Shown piece by piece: positions 19,348-28,459 of a DNA stretch of 57,697 nucleotides. The number at the start of each line of letters is the position of its first letter. The first letter of the stretch is position 1. The notes beneath the pieces are model-generated. The model made no database searches. It saw nothing but the letters and a program-made list of their open reading frames with translations, and was not told the DNA's origin. Where the stretch lies: NCBI GenBank assembly GCA_945877135.1, contig CAMCQY010000007.1, forward strand, positions 1-57,697, read 5' to 3'. The translations under genes were made by a program, and so were the position numbers. Source of the stretch: Candidatus Kuenenia stuttgartensis (GTDB taxonomy: Bacteria; Planctomycetota; Planctomycetia; Pirellulales; UBA1268).

Positions 19348-19725
19348 CTACGCGACCGCAGCCGGCTCCGGCAACCCGAGTGCCTTTCGCGCCGCATTCA
19401 CGACCGCGTCGAAGCCGGTGGGATCGAGCACGGCCATCTCGGAAAGCGTGCGACGATCGAGCTCCGAACCAATTTTCTCGAGCCCGGCGATGAACTGGCT
19501 GTATCGCAGCCCTCGCTCGCGGCAGGCGGCATTGATCCGCACGATCCACAGACGACGGAAGTCTCGCTTCTTGCGGCGACGGTCACGCCGGGCATAGACG
19601 CCGGCGCGGATGATCGACTCCTTGGCTGTGCGAAGAAGGCGGCGACGTCCGCCGACCGAGCCCTTCACCCTCTTGAAGAGACGCTTCTTGGCTCGGAGAC
19701 GGGGAACTACGTTTTTTGTGCGCAT
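19348..19725 (-). CDS. rplT: 50S ribosomal protein L20
   Basis: This 125-residue basic protein shows the L20 pattern: [56 protein letters not shown] and [11 protein letters not shown]. It binds 23S rRNA early in 50S assembly and in other bacteria represses its own operon. It lies between rpmI and pheS. Confidence 0.97.
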   Translation of the reverse strand: MRTKNVVPRLRAKKRLFKRVKGSVGGRRRLLRTAKESIIRAGVYARRDRRRKKRDFRRLWIVRINAACRERGLRYSQFIAGLEKIGSELDRRTLSEMAVLDPTGFDAVVNAARKALGLPEPAAVA

Positions 19726-19828
19726 GGTTTTGGAGTGCCTTCTGGAACGATCACTGTCGCTATTTGAACGGGATTTTCAAGGGGCCTGCTTGCAAGGGCG
19801 AGTAGCTGCAGCCCTCATCGCTGGAGGA

Positions 19829-20032
19829 CTAGTAGCTGTAGCCTCTCAGCATCTCGACGATTTTCGCCGTTTCCGGGACGGCGAGCACGTCGGTGCCGCG
19901 GAGGTTTCGCTTCCGTTTGCTCGTCAGCCGCACCTGCAAATGGCTCGTGCCGGCGCGGCGATGCTTCACCTTGCCTCGGGCGGTGACACGGAAACGCTTC
20001 TTGACGCCCTTGTGGGTCTTTTGCTTTGGCAT
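19829..20032 (-). CDS. rpmI: 50S ribosomal protein L35
   Basis: This 67-residue protein starts MPKQKTHKGVKKRFRVTARGK and ends with a normal L35 tail. The longer open frame to 20137 adds 35 residues that are not L35-like, so the internal ATG at 20032 is used. It lies 83 bp after infC and 103 bp before rplT. Confidence 0.96.
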   Translation of the reverse strand: MPKQKTHKGVKKRFRVTARGKVKHRRAGTSHLQVRLTSKRKRNLRGTDVLAVPETAKIVEMLRGYSY

Positions 20033-20115
20033 GATTGGGTCTCTGGTGAGGGGTGACTGAATCGATGTGACGGGGAAGACGGGAAACGGTATCGGGCGAG
20101 CAGTGAGGGCGTGTC

Positions 20116-20616
20116 TTACTTGGGTGAGAGCGTGCAAACGAGCCGACGGCCCATTTGCTGCGGCGGAGCGTCCACCTTTCCCACGGGGTCAAGTTGTTCG
20201 AGGATCATTCGCATCACCCGCTGTCCTTCGTCGATGTGTGCCAACTCGCGGCCTCGGAACACGACCGACACGATGACTTTGTCCTTGTGTTGCAGAAAAC
20301 CTTTTGCCTGATTCACCTTGAAATCGATGTCGTGCTCGCCCGTCTTGGGCCGCAGCCGAATTTCCTTGATTTTCGTCTGGTGGACGTGTGTGCGATGGAG
20401 TTTTTTCTTTTGCTGGTACTTGAACTTGCCGAAGTCCATGATCCGACAGACAGGCGGCTTCTCGTTCGGGGCCACCTCGACGAGGTCGAGGCCGGCCTCG
20501 CGAGCGCGATTCAGCGCCTCTTCCGTCGGGATGATCCCGAGTTGTTCACCGTCGCCGGCGATGACCCGGATCGGCGTGATCCGGATCTGCTCGTTGATGC
20601 GATGCTGCTTCTCGAT
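20116..20616 (-). CDS. infC: Translation initiation factor IF-3 with non-canonical ATC start
   Basis: This 166-residue factor reads (M)[18 protein letters not shown] at its N-terminus, with the IF-3 linker ([21 protein letters not shown]) and C-domain ([20 protein letters not shown]). No ATG, GTG, TTG or CTG exists in frame between an upstream TGA (minus-strand codon about 20647) and residue 43, well inside the conserved domain. The ATC at 20616 is 8 nt after a strong GGGAGG, so it must be the start. E. coli infC uses AUU in the same way, which lets IF-3 repress its own translation. It is the first gene of the infC-rpmI-rplT-pheS-pheT operon. Confidence 0.93.
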   Translation of the reverse strand: MEKQHRINEQIRITPIRVIAGDGEQLGIIPTEEALNRAREAGLDLVEVAPNEKPPVCRIMDFGKFKYQQKKKLHRTHVHQTKIKEIRLRPKTGEHDIDFKVNQAKGFLQHKDKVIVSVVFRGRELAHIDEGQRVMRMILEQLDPVGKVDAPPQQMGRRLVCTLSPK

Positions 20617-20630
20617 GACTCTCGCCTCCC
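20614..20630 (-). promoter_or_regulatory. Ribosome binding site and ATC start codon of infC
   Basis: On the minus strand GGGAGG (20625-20630) is followed by 8 nt and ATC (20614-20616). Rare start codons on infC are read poorly when IF-3 is abundant, which gives autoregulation in E. coli. The same logic is expected here by analogy. Confidence 0.85.
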
Positions 20631-20843
20631 GGACTCGGATGCGGATTCAACTCCGCGGGCCGGGAAGAAAGCGAACACCCGGGCCATTATTGGCACGAGT
20701 TGTGTCGGCAGACACTCCTCCGCGGCACTCCCGGAGTGAAGCGGCAAACGGAGCGTTCACCTGGCTTTCCCGGGTCAAACCATACTATCCCAAGGATCGG
20801 GGGGCAGCGTCAACAGGCCTTCGGAAATCGGGGAAAACCGGCT

Positions 20844-22424
20844 TTATCGCGTCTGCTGCCGGCCATCTCCCGGGGCTGCCGCCGTGGCCGCGGGTGGGTT
20901 CCCATCGTCCTTGTTTGGCATGTTCTCCGGGCTTGGCGAGTTTACCTTGCTTGGCGCGGACGCCCCAGACCGCAGCTCTGCGATCAGCAGCCGATCGGCA
21001 TCGCCGAACCGTTGGAGCATCGACTCTTCACACATAAACGTGACGCTCACCCGGCTGCCATCGGGTGCCGCCAGCACATAGTGGATCCAGCGAAAGGGAA
21101 GCCGGCCTGCCGTGCCTGACGAGCCCAGTCGCACCACCCGCAGCCCATCCGCGCGGTCCGACTCCTCGGCGGCATCGCTCCGCACAACCTGCCCCGCCAG
21201 CGACCGCTCAACGTCTCGTGTGACGTCCTCACCGGTCGGTAAAGCCGCGGCTGCCGCCTGCGGCAGGGCCGTGATCGAACATTGGCCGACCAGTGCCCCT
21301 CGGTCAACCAATCGCATCACCATGCCGTTCGCACCATCCTCGACCCGCCGCCACCGCGCGTCGTGCACCAGATCGAACCGCCCCTTCGTGTCGCGATACC
21401 AGACTCGTCCGGGGCCACCCGCGCCCCGCCGCCGGGACGGCTGAACTCGTGCCGTGGAGGGCGACGGCTCCTCGGTGGCGTGGTCAACGACCGCATCCGC
21501 GCCCAACTCAGCGGCCGATTCCGCGACCGACTCGAGCGGCGTGCGAGCGACCACCAGCTGCGCTTCAACCTCAAATCCAGGCGCGACATGGCTCGCCTGA
21601 CGGCGTTCCTTGATGTCCGCCGAGGCCTGCAAAACCCGTCCATGAAGTCGGTACAGCGACGACTCCAAATCGGTGCTGGCATCGTTTGCCACAGCGTCGG
21701 TCGCGGCCACGGCGAAGCTGCCCTCGACAGTCAGGTGCGTTGGTACGCCATCGACAGCCCCATCGATGATGCCGGCGAACGTGACTTGGGCGCGACCGTC
21801 GCTCACCTCGCGGACGCGGGCCTCGATGTTTCCCGATTCCACCGTATCGATGGCCAGCAGGCCCGCGGTGATGTCGCCAGGAATCCCCCATGGCTGTCCG
21901 ATGGACACCGGCTCCCCGGGGAGAAGGTCGTCGAGCAGCAGGGAGTCGAATGGTGTCTCGAGCAGGTCTGACTCCTCGGCTGACAGAAACCCGTCGGCAA
22001 GGTAGGGCATCGGCGTGGTGCCCTGGCGGGCCACGAGCAACCGCCGGGCGTCGGCCGCGAGGGTCGCGGTCGTGGAGGTGTCGCCGACCCGAAGCGTGGC
22101 CGAAGCGTCGCGGTAGGAACGGCAGACCACTGCGGACGGGGGGGTGGCCGTCTCCCCACTGGATGGAGCAGGAGAATTCTCGTCGAAATCGAACCGCGCG
22201 GCCATGTCGACCGGTTCGCGAAGCGGCGGGGAGTCGGGACCAAGAGGCGCCAGCAGTTCTCCTCGCACGTCGAGCTTGATGCGGACACGGAGCCCGATCA
22301 TCGCGTCCGTCGCGTCGGCTGCCTGGGCCCCCGAGGCCAGCACGAGGCAGCCGGTTATCACCAAGAGGCCGGCCAACGCGGCAGCCGTCCGCCCCAGATG
22401 CACCGCCGTCGGATTGCTACGCAT
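20844..22424 (-). CDS. Exported protein of unknown function
   Basis: This 526-residue protein has a signal sequence (RTAAALAGLLVITGCLVLASGAQA). Either the lipobox-like ITGC is lipidated or cleavage follows AQA. The mature protein is rich in short beta segments with no recognised motif; the last 40 residues are polar and Gly/Pro/Ala-rich. The ATG at 22424 has GGAGGG 6-8 nt upstream; a longer frame to 22457 is less likely. It is 227 bp upstream of infC on the same strand. Confidence 0.75.
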   Translation of the reverse strand: MRSNPTAVHLGRTAAALAGLLVITGCLVLASGAQAADATDAMIGLRVRIKLDVRGELLAPLGPDSPPLREPVDMAARFDFDENSPAPSSGETATPPSAVVCRSYRDASATLRVGDTSTTATLAADARRLLVARQGTTPMPYLADGFLSAEESDLLETPFDSLLLDDLLPGEPVSIGQPWGIPGDITAGLLAIDTVESGNIEARVREVSDGRAQVTFAGIIDGAVDGVPTHLTVEGSFAVAATDAVANDASTDLESSLYRLHGRVLQASADIKERRQASHVAPGFEVEAQLVVARTPLESVAESAAELGADAVVDHATEEPSPSTARVQPSRRRGAGGPGRVWYRDTKGRFDLVHDARWRRVEDGANGMVMRLVDRGALVGQCSITALPQAAAAALPTGEDVTRDVERSLAGQVVRSDAAEESDRADGLRVVRLGSSGTAGRLPFRWIHYVLAAPDGSRVSVTFMCEESMLQRFGDADRLLIAELRSGASAPSKVNSPSPENMPNKDDGNPPAATAAAPGDGRQQTR

Positions 22425-22841
22425 CGCACCCCCTCCGTGGAAACCCGTTACCTTCAAGGGTAGTCTTCGACGAAGGGGCAGATTGTCACGGAAATACCAG
22501 GTGTCCGAACGAATAAACCCCTTGTTTTTCCAATCTCCCGCGACCGTCAGGGGGGAAAAACGAGAATTTCCAACGACACGTGGGCGACTGCAAGCCGTTA
22601 CCTGCTAGACAGTTGCGCGCTGGAAACCGGCTTGAGGCGTGCTGCCGACAGGGGCAGGCCGAGATAAATCGCTCAAGAAATCTGCCCCGCCGTGAACTCG
22701 TTTAGGGCGGTAGCCGTATAACTTGCACGTCGTCGAGAGGTGGGCAGTGGGTTATGGATGACCCTGGCACGCCTTCTCTGGCATTACGGTTGGTCGTCGC
22801 TTTCAACCCCCGGCACGGATTGTCGGCACTGGAGGTGTGTG
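22425..22841. other. Divergent regulatory spacer between an exported protein and the HTH-sigma gene
   Basis: This 417-bp spacer holds the ribosome sites of both flanking genes (GGAGGG near 22430 on the minus strand, GGAGG at 22831-22835 on the plus strand). Two AT-richer patches (around 22500-22570 and 22660-22680) could hold promoters, but no well-spaced -35/-10 pair stands out. No RNA gene is recognised. Confidence 0.4.
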
Positions 22842-24332
22842 ATGCGTTCGATTTTCGAATCTTCGCTTGAATCTTCGATTTCTGATTCCCCGCTCCATCT
22901 TTTCCAGGACGGCATGATCGGCGAAGTCGCCGGCAGGCCGCAGGCAGCTGGAGACGAGGTGCTTTCGATCGAAGATCTGGCCAACCGGTTTAACGTCTCG
23001 ACCAAGACCATTTCGCGGTGGCGGGATCATGGCCTCGTTGCGGAACGGCACCTGGTCGGAGGCCGCAGGCGGGTCGGTTTCCTCGCCAGTGCCGTCGAGA
23101 AGTTTATCCGCGACAACCCGATCCGGATCGATCGGGGCAGCCGATTCAGTCAACTCTCGCAGGAAGAGCACGATCGGATCATTGCATGGGCCCGACGGCT
23201 CGCCCTGGCCGGGGCCTGCCCAGCCGATGTGCATCGTCGGATCGCCAGCCGGCTCAATCGCAGCGTGGAGACGATCCGCTACACGATCAAACGGCACGAT
23301 CAGGAGCACCCCTCCGAGGCTGTGTTTCCGGTAGCGGATGGCCGCCTGAGGCCGGAGAACTGCGAGCGGATCTACCATCATTATCAGAGCGGCGAAACGG
23401 TCGAGTCGATCGCCAAGCGGTACCATCGCTCCAAGGCGAGCATCTACCGTGTGATCTTGTCGCAGCGGGCAGAGCACATCATGCAGTTGCCGCTGGACTG
23501 CATGCCCAACGCGCTCTTTTCCCGAAAGAGTGCCGAGAAGGTAGTGAATGAGCCCTTTCCGGGTCTCGCGACCGCCCCCAAACGGGTTCGACGGCCGTCA
23601 GGTTTGCCCGCTTACCTCGCCAGCCTCTACGAGGTTCCGCTCCTGACTCGCGAACAGGAGGTGTGGCTGTTCCGGAAGTTCAACTACCTGAAGCACAAGG
23701 CGACGACGCTCCGGGCGGAACTCGACGTGGACCACCCCAACGCCCGGGTGATGGATCAGATAGACCGCCTCTACGGGGAGATCGTTGAGATCAAGAACCG
23801 GATCGTGAGGGCCAACCTTCGCCTCGTGGTGTCGATCGCCAAGCGGCGGGTCTCGCCGAGCGACAGCTTCTTCGATCTGGTCAGCGACGGCAACATGTCG
23901 CTCATCCGAGCGGTAGAGAAGTTCGACTACGCCCGGGGCAACAAGTTCAGCACGTACGCCTCGTGGGCCATCATGAAAAACTATGCCCGCACGATCCCCG
24001 ACGAGCATCGCCACCGGGACCGCTTCCGGGCGGCCGACATGGAACTGCTGCAGTCGGCGACCGACCGCCGGACCGACGAAAACCAGCGGAAGCTGGCCGA
24101 AACAGATCGGCTGTTTCAGGTGGGCAAGTTCCTCGACCGGCTCGATTCCCGCGAGCAGACGATCATCATCCGTCGCTACGGGCTCGACCATCAGCACGAA
24201 CCGCAGACCCTCAAGGAGGTCGGCTCGGCACTCGGGGTCACGAAAGAACGCGTCCGGCAGATCGAGGCCAAGGCGATGGAGAAGCTCCGCGAAGCGGCCG
24301 CCGAAGAAGCGGTCCTGCCGGAGCTGGAGTAG
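22842..24332 (+). CDS. RNA polymerase sigma-70 family factor with three N-terminal HTH segments
   Basis: This 496-residue protein ends as a primary-like sigma factor: a region 1.2-like segment (PAYLASLYEVPLLTREQEVWLF, from ~255), region 2 (ANLRLVVSIAKRR, FFDLVSDGNMSLIRAVEKFD, KFSTYASWAIMKNYAR) and region 4 (GSALGVTKERVRQIEAKAMEKL). Before it lie three helix-turn-helix stretches: an excisionase/MerR-like one at ~40-95 (LSIEDLANRFNVSTKTISRW), a second at ~116-156 (DVHRRIASRLNRSVETIRYT) and a third at ~175-208 (VESIAKRYHRSKASIYRVI). GGAGG 6 nt before the ATG fixes the start. It stands alone. The HTH array may add DNA contacts or replace sigma region 1.1. Confidence 0.9.
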   Translation: MRSIFESSLESSISDSPLHLFQDGMIGEVAGRPQAAGDEVLSIEDLANRFNVSTKTISRWRDHGLVAERHLVGGRRRVGFLASAVEKFIRDNPIRIDRGSRFSQLSQEEHDRIIAWARRLALAGACPADVHRRIASRLNRSVETIRYTIKRHDQEHPSEAVFPVADGRLRPENCERIYHHYQSGETVESIAKRYHRSKASIYRVILSQRAEHIMQLPLDCMPNALFSRKSAEKVVNEPFPGLATAPKRVRRPSGLPAYLASLYEVPLLTREQEVWLFRKFNYLKHKATTLRAELDVDHPNARVMDQIDRLYGEIVEIKNRIVRANLRLVVSIAKRRVSPSDSFFDLVSDGNMSLIRAVEKFDYARGNKFSTYASWAIMKNYARTIPDEHRHRDRFRAADMELLQSATDRRTDENQRKLAETDRLFQVGKFLDRLDSREQTIIIRRYGLDHQHEPQTLKEVGSALGVTKERVRQIEAKAMEKLREAAAEEAVLPELE

Positions 24333-24373
24333 GGACTCGCTCAGGAGTGTCCGGCAAGGGTGTATTGTTGCCC

Positions 24374-24445
24374 GCATTGCCTCGCTTGCGCAGCGGGCTT
24401 GGATGGAACTCACTTCCGTGCACGTCCGAAGCGCGAGCGAGGATC
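24374..24445. repeat. Family A palindromic repeat, locus 2 (degenerate)
   Basis: A direct arm at 24374-24405 (CTCGCTTGCGCAGCGGGCTT core) and a degraded inverted arm at 24421-24445 (CCGAAGCGCGAGCGAGG) lie between the convergent sigma-factor and parvulin genes. Confidence 0.7.
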
Positions 24446-24452
24446 TCGTGGC

Positions 24453-26540
24453 CTACCGCACGGGTGCGTCGAGCGATGCTGGGCGCACGCCTGAGGTTGC
24501 AGGCTGATTTGGCCCTGCCGCGATTGCCTTGCGGCTGCCGGCGCGGGGCTGGTTCATATCCGCTTCGAGGCCTTGCGGCAGCCTGACGTTCGTTGACGGC
24601 ATAGCACCGCCAGGCTGCTCGCCAGTCCGACCGATGGCCTGCGGGCCGGACGACTGCCCCTGCCCGCCGGCGGCCGACTGCGTGGGCGAATGACTCGTGC
24701 CGGCCAGGAAGTTATCGATCGTGGCGGCCTCACGGAGGTGCGAGAAATACCGCGACATCTCGATCCGCTGCTTCTTCTCGTGGATGTCGTCGTAGAGTTC
24801 GCTCCGCACCTCGGCAAAGTTCACCTTCGACGCTTCGGTGTAGCCCTCGCACAGGATCACCATGAAGCGATCCGCAATCTGCACGATGCCGGACAGTTCA
24901 CCGGGCTTGAGCGTGAACACCTGCCGTTCGAGCGCGGGCTGCCCACCATGCTTTTGGATCGGCGGCACCTCGCCCCGCAGCGTGCGGCTGGTCGGATCGA
25001 CAGAATACTGTTCGGCGAGATCACCGATCCGCTCAGGCGTCGGGTTCTGCCTGGCGAGCTGCCAGACCTCCTGCGCCCTGCGTTGGCTGTCGAGCACGAT
25101 GATCCGGCAGCGAGCGCGGGGACCGAAAGTGGCCTCGAAGGCTTTGTCGAGATCCTCCTGCGTCACCGGCACCTTGCCCACGAGCTGCTTCAACGAAACC
25201 GTCGGCTGCACGATGTCTTCGATGTAATGCCGCATGGGAATCTTTTCGTCGCGCGTGACACGGTCGAACCATGCGGCCACGTCGGCCGAGCCATCCGGCC
25301 TGCGGAAGCCCATGGTCTCTGCCGCCCTGGCAATCTCGGCATCGATGTCGGCCTGCGCAACGGCACGCTGCTCACGGGCGAGGGCCTGCTCGATCAGGCG
25401 CCGGGTGATCAGGATCTCGAGTACGTCTCGACCATGCCGCTCGATGCACTTGGCCTGGACGGCCTGAATCTCGATGGGCTGGCCGTTGACGCGGGCGGCC
25501 ACAGCGGGGCTGGCGGCCGCTTTCGCCTTGTCATTCATCACGTTTTCCACGGCCGAGGCATCCTGGAGGGACCGGAATACCTCGCCCGAGGCCGACCGGC
25601 TCTTGCGTTCGCGGAGGTCCTCGAGAAGGCGGGGCCGCACGTCCTCGAGCTTCACGTCGGCCGGCGGCAATCGATCCTCACACTTGACGATGATGAACTG
25701 GTCGGCCACCTGCACCACCGGCGAAATGTCTCCCGGCCGCAGTGCGAACACCGCCCGCTCGAACCCTGCGTCGCCGGAATGATGGCGGATCGGCTGCACC
25801 CAGCCGTTGGCACTGGCACTCCCCACGTCAACGGAATGCTGCCGGGCCAGCCCCCCGAAGTCGTCGGGGGCGGTCAGCGCCTTCACCCGCAATTGCTCCG
25901 CCTCCTTCTGGGACCGGGCCACGATGATCCTGGCTTTGATCGCCTCACCAAACTGGTTGTCGAACGCCTGTTGCACCTCCGCGGGCGTCGGTTCGATGCC
26001 GGCATGGGCCAGACGTCGCAGGGCGAGCATCGGCCAGACGATGTCTTCGGAATACTGCCGCGGTGAGATTCCGCGTTCCTGCTCGATGAGACCGATCCAT
26101 TTGTCTCGGGGCACGCTGAACCGTTTCGCCATGGCATCGATCTCGGCATCGACGTCCTGTGGTGTGATGGTAACGCCCTGCCGGCCACAGGCCTGCGAGA
26201 TGATTGCGCGATTGACCATCACTTCCAGGACGGCATTGCCGTGGCGGCTCAGGCACTCGGCAGCCAGTTGGGAGTGTGTGATTTCAGCCCCGTTGACCAT
26301 CGCCATGATCCGGTCGGCGGGAGCACTGGCAGCGGACGTTTTGGCCGGGGCATTCTTACCCGCCGTGGTCACCGCCCCCAGCGGTGGCTTCGCATCGGCC
26401 TGCGGCGATCCGGAGAGACCACGCCAGAGCAGGCAGGCTGCGATCACGAGCACCGCACCGCCAATCTCACGGACCGGGCCAGGCCGTCGTTCAAGCACCG
26501 CCGTGAATCGCTCGCCGAGTTGCTGCCAGAATCGTCTCAT
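24453..26540 (-). CDS. Membrane-anchored peptidylprolyl isomerase with two parvulin/SurA-like modules
   Basis: This 695-residue protein has one N-terminal membrane helix (GGAVLVIAACLLW, about 28-41) and two copies of a SurA-like unit: a SurA-N helical chaperone segment followed by a parvulin-type PPIase domain. Unit 1 spans about 78-330 (GAEITHSQLAAECLSRHGN ... FGGLARQHSVDVGSASANGW); unit 2 about 345-600 (GQPIEIQAVQAKCIERHGRD ... IGDLAEQYSVDPTSRTLRGE). It should help fold exported or outer-membrane proteins. The ATG at 26540 has GGAGG 8 nt before it; the frame upstream is not conserved-looking. A Pro/Gly-rich tail follows the second module. Confidence 0.87.
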   Translation of the reverse strand: MRRFWQQLGERFTAVLERRPGPVREIGGAVLVIAACLLWRGLSGSPQADAKPPLGAVTTAGKNAPAKTSAASAPADRIMAMVNGAEITHSQLAAECLSRHGNAVLEVMVNRAIISQACGRQGVTITPQDVDAEIDAMAKRFSVPRDKWIGLIEQERGISPRQYSEDIVWPMLALRRLAHAGIEPTPAEVQQAFDNQFGEAIKARIIVARSQKEAEQLRVKALTAPDDFGGLARQHSVDVGSASANGWVQPIRHHSGDAGFERAVFALRPGDISPVVQVADQFIIVKCEDRLPPADVKLEDVRPRLLEDLRERKSRSASGEVFRSLQDASAVENVMNDKAKAAASPAVAARVNGQPIEIQAVQAKCIERHGRDVLEILITRRLIEQALAREQRAVAQADIDAEIARAAETMGFRRPDGSADVAAWFDRVTRDEKIPMRHYIEDIVQPTVSLKQLVGKVPVTQEDLDKAFEATFGPRARCRIIVLDSQRRAQEVWQLARQNPTPERIGDLAEQYSVDPTSRTLRGEVPPIQKHGGQPALERQVFTLKPGELSGIVQIADRFMVILCEGYTEASKVNFAEVRSELYDDIHEKKQRIEMSRYFSHLREAATIDNFLAGTSHSPTQSAAGGQGQSSGPQAIGRTGEQPGGAMPSTNVRLPQGLEADMNQPRAGSRKAIAAGPNQPATSGVRPASLDAPVR

Positions 26541-26679
26541 CGCATCGCCCTCCTTGGCACCTGCTGACTGTTGCTGGAAAATAGGCATCCTTGGGAACGG
26601 GATCAAGGCGAGCGTTGCAACTGGGGTGCCGTGCCTTTACCCTGCCAAGGGTCTCCCAGGTCTTTGGCGGCACCGTCAC

Positions 26680-27393
26680 ATGAATTCATCCCAGCCCTCC
26701 TCCGCTCGCGCCCCTTCGCCAGCATCCCCACACCACCCAAAGTGCCTCAGCGTTCTGGGCCTACTGCCGCCCGTCACGGCGGAGGACGTCAAGCAGGCCT
26801 ATCTCGCCAAGGCGATGGCCATGCACCCCGACCGCGGCGGCGACCCGGCGGAGTTCGTACTCCTGCAGAAGGCCTTCGAGGAGGCGAAAGAGTTCGTGCA
26901 GTTCAAGGCTGGCAAACTCGAATGGCTGGCGTCAAAGATCGAAGCCTATGCCCAGCAACAGGATGTCGTCAGCGAGACGATCGACCGCGGCGGCGAGGTG
27001 GAGATGGAGGAGACCGATTGGCTCCGCAAGTCATTCGGTGACGACTTTGGCCATGTCGCCGACAAACTGGTCTCCGTGCGACTCCGCGGCCCCGCGGCCG
27101 ACGACGTGTTCGCCATCCTGTTGGGATTTCGCGCGGACTCGCTGAAGGACCTGGCGGTGCTCGACCTCGCCGGTGGCCGGCTCACCGACGAAGGTCTCCT
27201 GCAACTCAAGGGCCTGACCAGCCTGCGGTTCCTCGACCTGCGGGGCACCGCCGTCGGGAAGCTGGCCGCGGAGGTGCCGACGTGGTTCGAACACCTGGAA
27301 TTCCTGGGGCTGCCCCCCGGGGCCGTCGGCCTTTTTTCGCGAATGACCATGCCCCGCCGGGTGAAACTGGCGATCGGCCTTTCGGCAGACTAA
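26680..27393 (+). CDS. J-domain protein with C-terminal leucine-rich repeats
   Basis: This 237-residue protein contains a J domain at about residues 24-75 with the DnaK-activating HPD motif (AMAMHPDRGGDPAEF), an acidic linker, and from about 145 two or three LRR segments (LKDLAVLDLAGGRLTDEGL and LTSLRFLDLRGTAV). It lacks the G/F and zinc regions of true DnaJ, so it is a class C J-protein that would recruit DnaK to LRR-bound partners. It is 7 bp before the hydrolase gene and probably cotranscribed. No strong ribosome site precedes its ATG. Confidence 0.78.
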   Translation: MNSSQPSSARAPSPASPHHPKCLSVLGLLPPVTAEDVKQAYLAKAMAMHPDRGGDPAEFVLLQKAFEEAKEFVQFKAGKLEWLASKIEAYAQQQDVVSETIDRGGEVEMEETDWLRKSFGDDFGHVADKLVSVRLRGPAADDVFAILLGFRADSLKDLAVLDLAGGRLTDEGLLQLKGLTSLRFLDLRGTAVGKLAAEVPTWFEHLEFLGLPPGAVGLFSRMTMPRRVKLAIGLSAD

Positions 27394-27400
27394 CGTCTTC

Positions 27401-28300
27401 ATGAGCAGCATTTCCATGCCACGTCACAGAGTACGTCGTTCGCTTGTCGGCACCGGATTCGCCATCTGTCTCGCATGCATTGCGTGCTGGAAACAGTCCC
27501 TCACCCTCGCCGAGGACACGACCGTGCAAGCCGCAACAACCACAGCCGAGGAACCCTCCGCGGCCAAGACCGACCTCACGACGCTCTATGAAGAACGGTC
27601 CGTCAGCGTCGCCGACGGGAGCGCGACGGTTGAGTTCCGCTATCGACTGCTCCGGCCTGCGTCCGTCGCCGAGGATGGACGCGATGGCCAACGGTATCCG
27701 CTCGTAGTCTTCCTGCATGGCGCGGGCGAACGGGGCAACGACAACCTCAAGCAACTCAAGTATCTCCCCACGTGGCTGGCCGATTCCGGCTTGCGACAAC
27801 GCCACCCCTGCTTCGTGCTCGCGCCGCAGTGCCGCATGGACGAACGCTGGGTGGACGTGTCGTGGGCTGACTCGAAGAGCACGCCGCAGCCCGCCACCCC
27901 CACCATCGATCTGGCGGCCGCGACACAGGCGATGGAGGAGACCCTCGCCCGGGAGGCGGTTGATCCCGCTCGCATCTATCTCACGGGCCTGTCGATGGGC
28001 GGCTACGGAACCTGGGATCTGGCGGCACGGATGCCCGGCCGTTTCGCCGCCATCCTGCCGATCTGCGGCGGCGGCGATGATCGGGTTGCCGCCCGCATCG
28101 CGGCCCTGCCGATCTGGTGCTTCCACGGCGATGCCGACGCGGCCGTGCCGGTCGATCGGTCGCGAACGATGATCGCAGCGGTGAAGGCGGCCGGTGGCCG
28201 GCCCATCTACTCGGAACTGGCAGGCGTGGGCCACGATTCGTGGACGCCCGCCTACCGCGATCGGTTCGTGCTCGACTGGCTCTTCAGCCAGCGGCGATAG
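27401..28300 (+). CDS. Exported alpha/beta hydrolase (esterase/PHB-depolymerase-like)
   Basis: This 299-residue protein has a signal sequence (LVGTGFAICLACIACW, ending near LTLAED). The fold motifs are the oxyanion strand VVFLHGAGERG, the nucleophile elbow GLSMGGYG, the acid region WCFHGDADAAVPV and the histidine in GVGHDSW, giving a Ser-Asp-His triad. Similar planctomycete proteins are annotated as prolyl oligopeptidase-like or feruloyl/PHB-type esterases; the substrate is not readable. It is in tandem with the J-domain gene. Confidence 0.83.
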   Translation: MSSISMPRHRVRRSLVGTGFAICLACIACWKQSLTLAEDTTVQAATTTAEEPSAAKTDLTTLYEERSVSVADGSATVEFRYRLLRPASVAEDGRDGQRYPLVVFLHGAGERGNDNLKQLKYLPTWLADSGLRQRHPCFVLAPQCRMDERWVDVSWADSKSTPQPATPTIDLAAATQAMEETLAREAVDPARIYLTGLSMGGYGTWDLAARMPGRFAAILPICGGGDDRVAARIAALPIWCFHGDADAAVPVDRSRTMIAAVKAAGGRPIYSELAGVGHDSWTPAYRDRFVLDWLFSQRR

Positions 28301-28327
28301 TCGACAGTCGGGCTGTGCTCGCCAGCG

Positions 28328-28401
28328 CATTCCCTTCTGGCGCCGCGGGCTTGGATGAAAACGGGGTCCCATGCAAGCCGGAAGCGCGAGCGAGGGAATC
28401 C
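28328..28401. repeat. Family A palindromic repeat, locus 3
   Basis: A direct arm at 28328-28357 (mutated core CTGGCGCCGCGGGCTTGG) and an inverted arm at 28369-28401 (GCAAGCCGGAAGCGCGAGCG) lie between the convergent hydrolase and cysK genes, with only about 11 bp between the arms. Confidence 0.75.
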
Positions 28402-28459
28402 GCCTCGGGGGATACCGCAACGCCGCTCCTCACCCTGCTTTCATTCGGGCCGGCCCCGG

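Noticed and set aside
20511-20747. A 78-codon minus-strand ORF over the 5' end of infC
   Set aside because: It is out of frame with IF-3 and Ser/Arg-rich; the IF-3 frame with ATC start explains the sequence.
22660-22740. Sigma-70 promoter for the HTH-sigma gene (TTGCAC/TATAAC-like boxes)
   Set aside because: The boxes are in the wrong order or 23 or more bp apart, so I do not call them.
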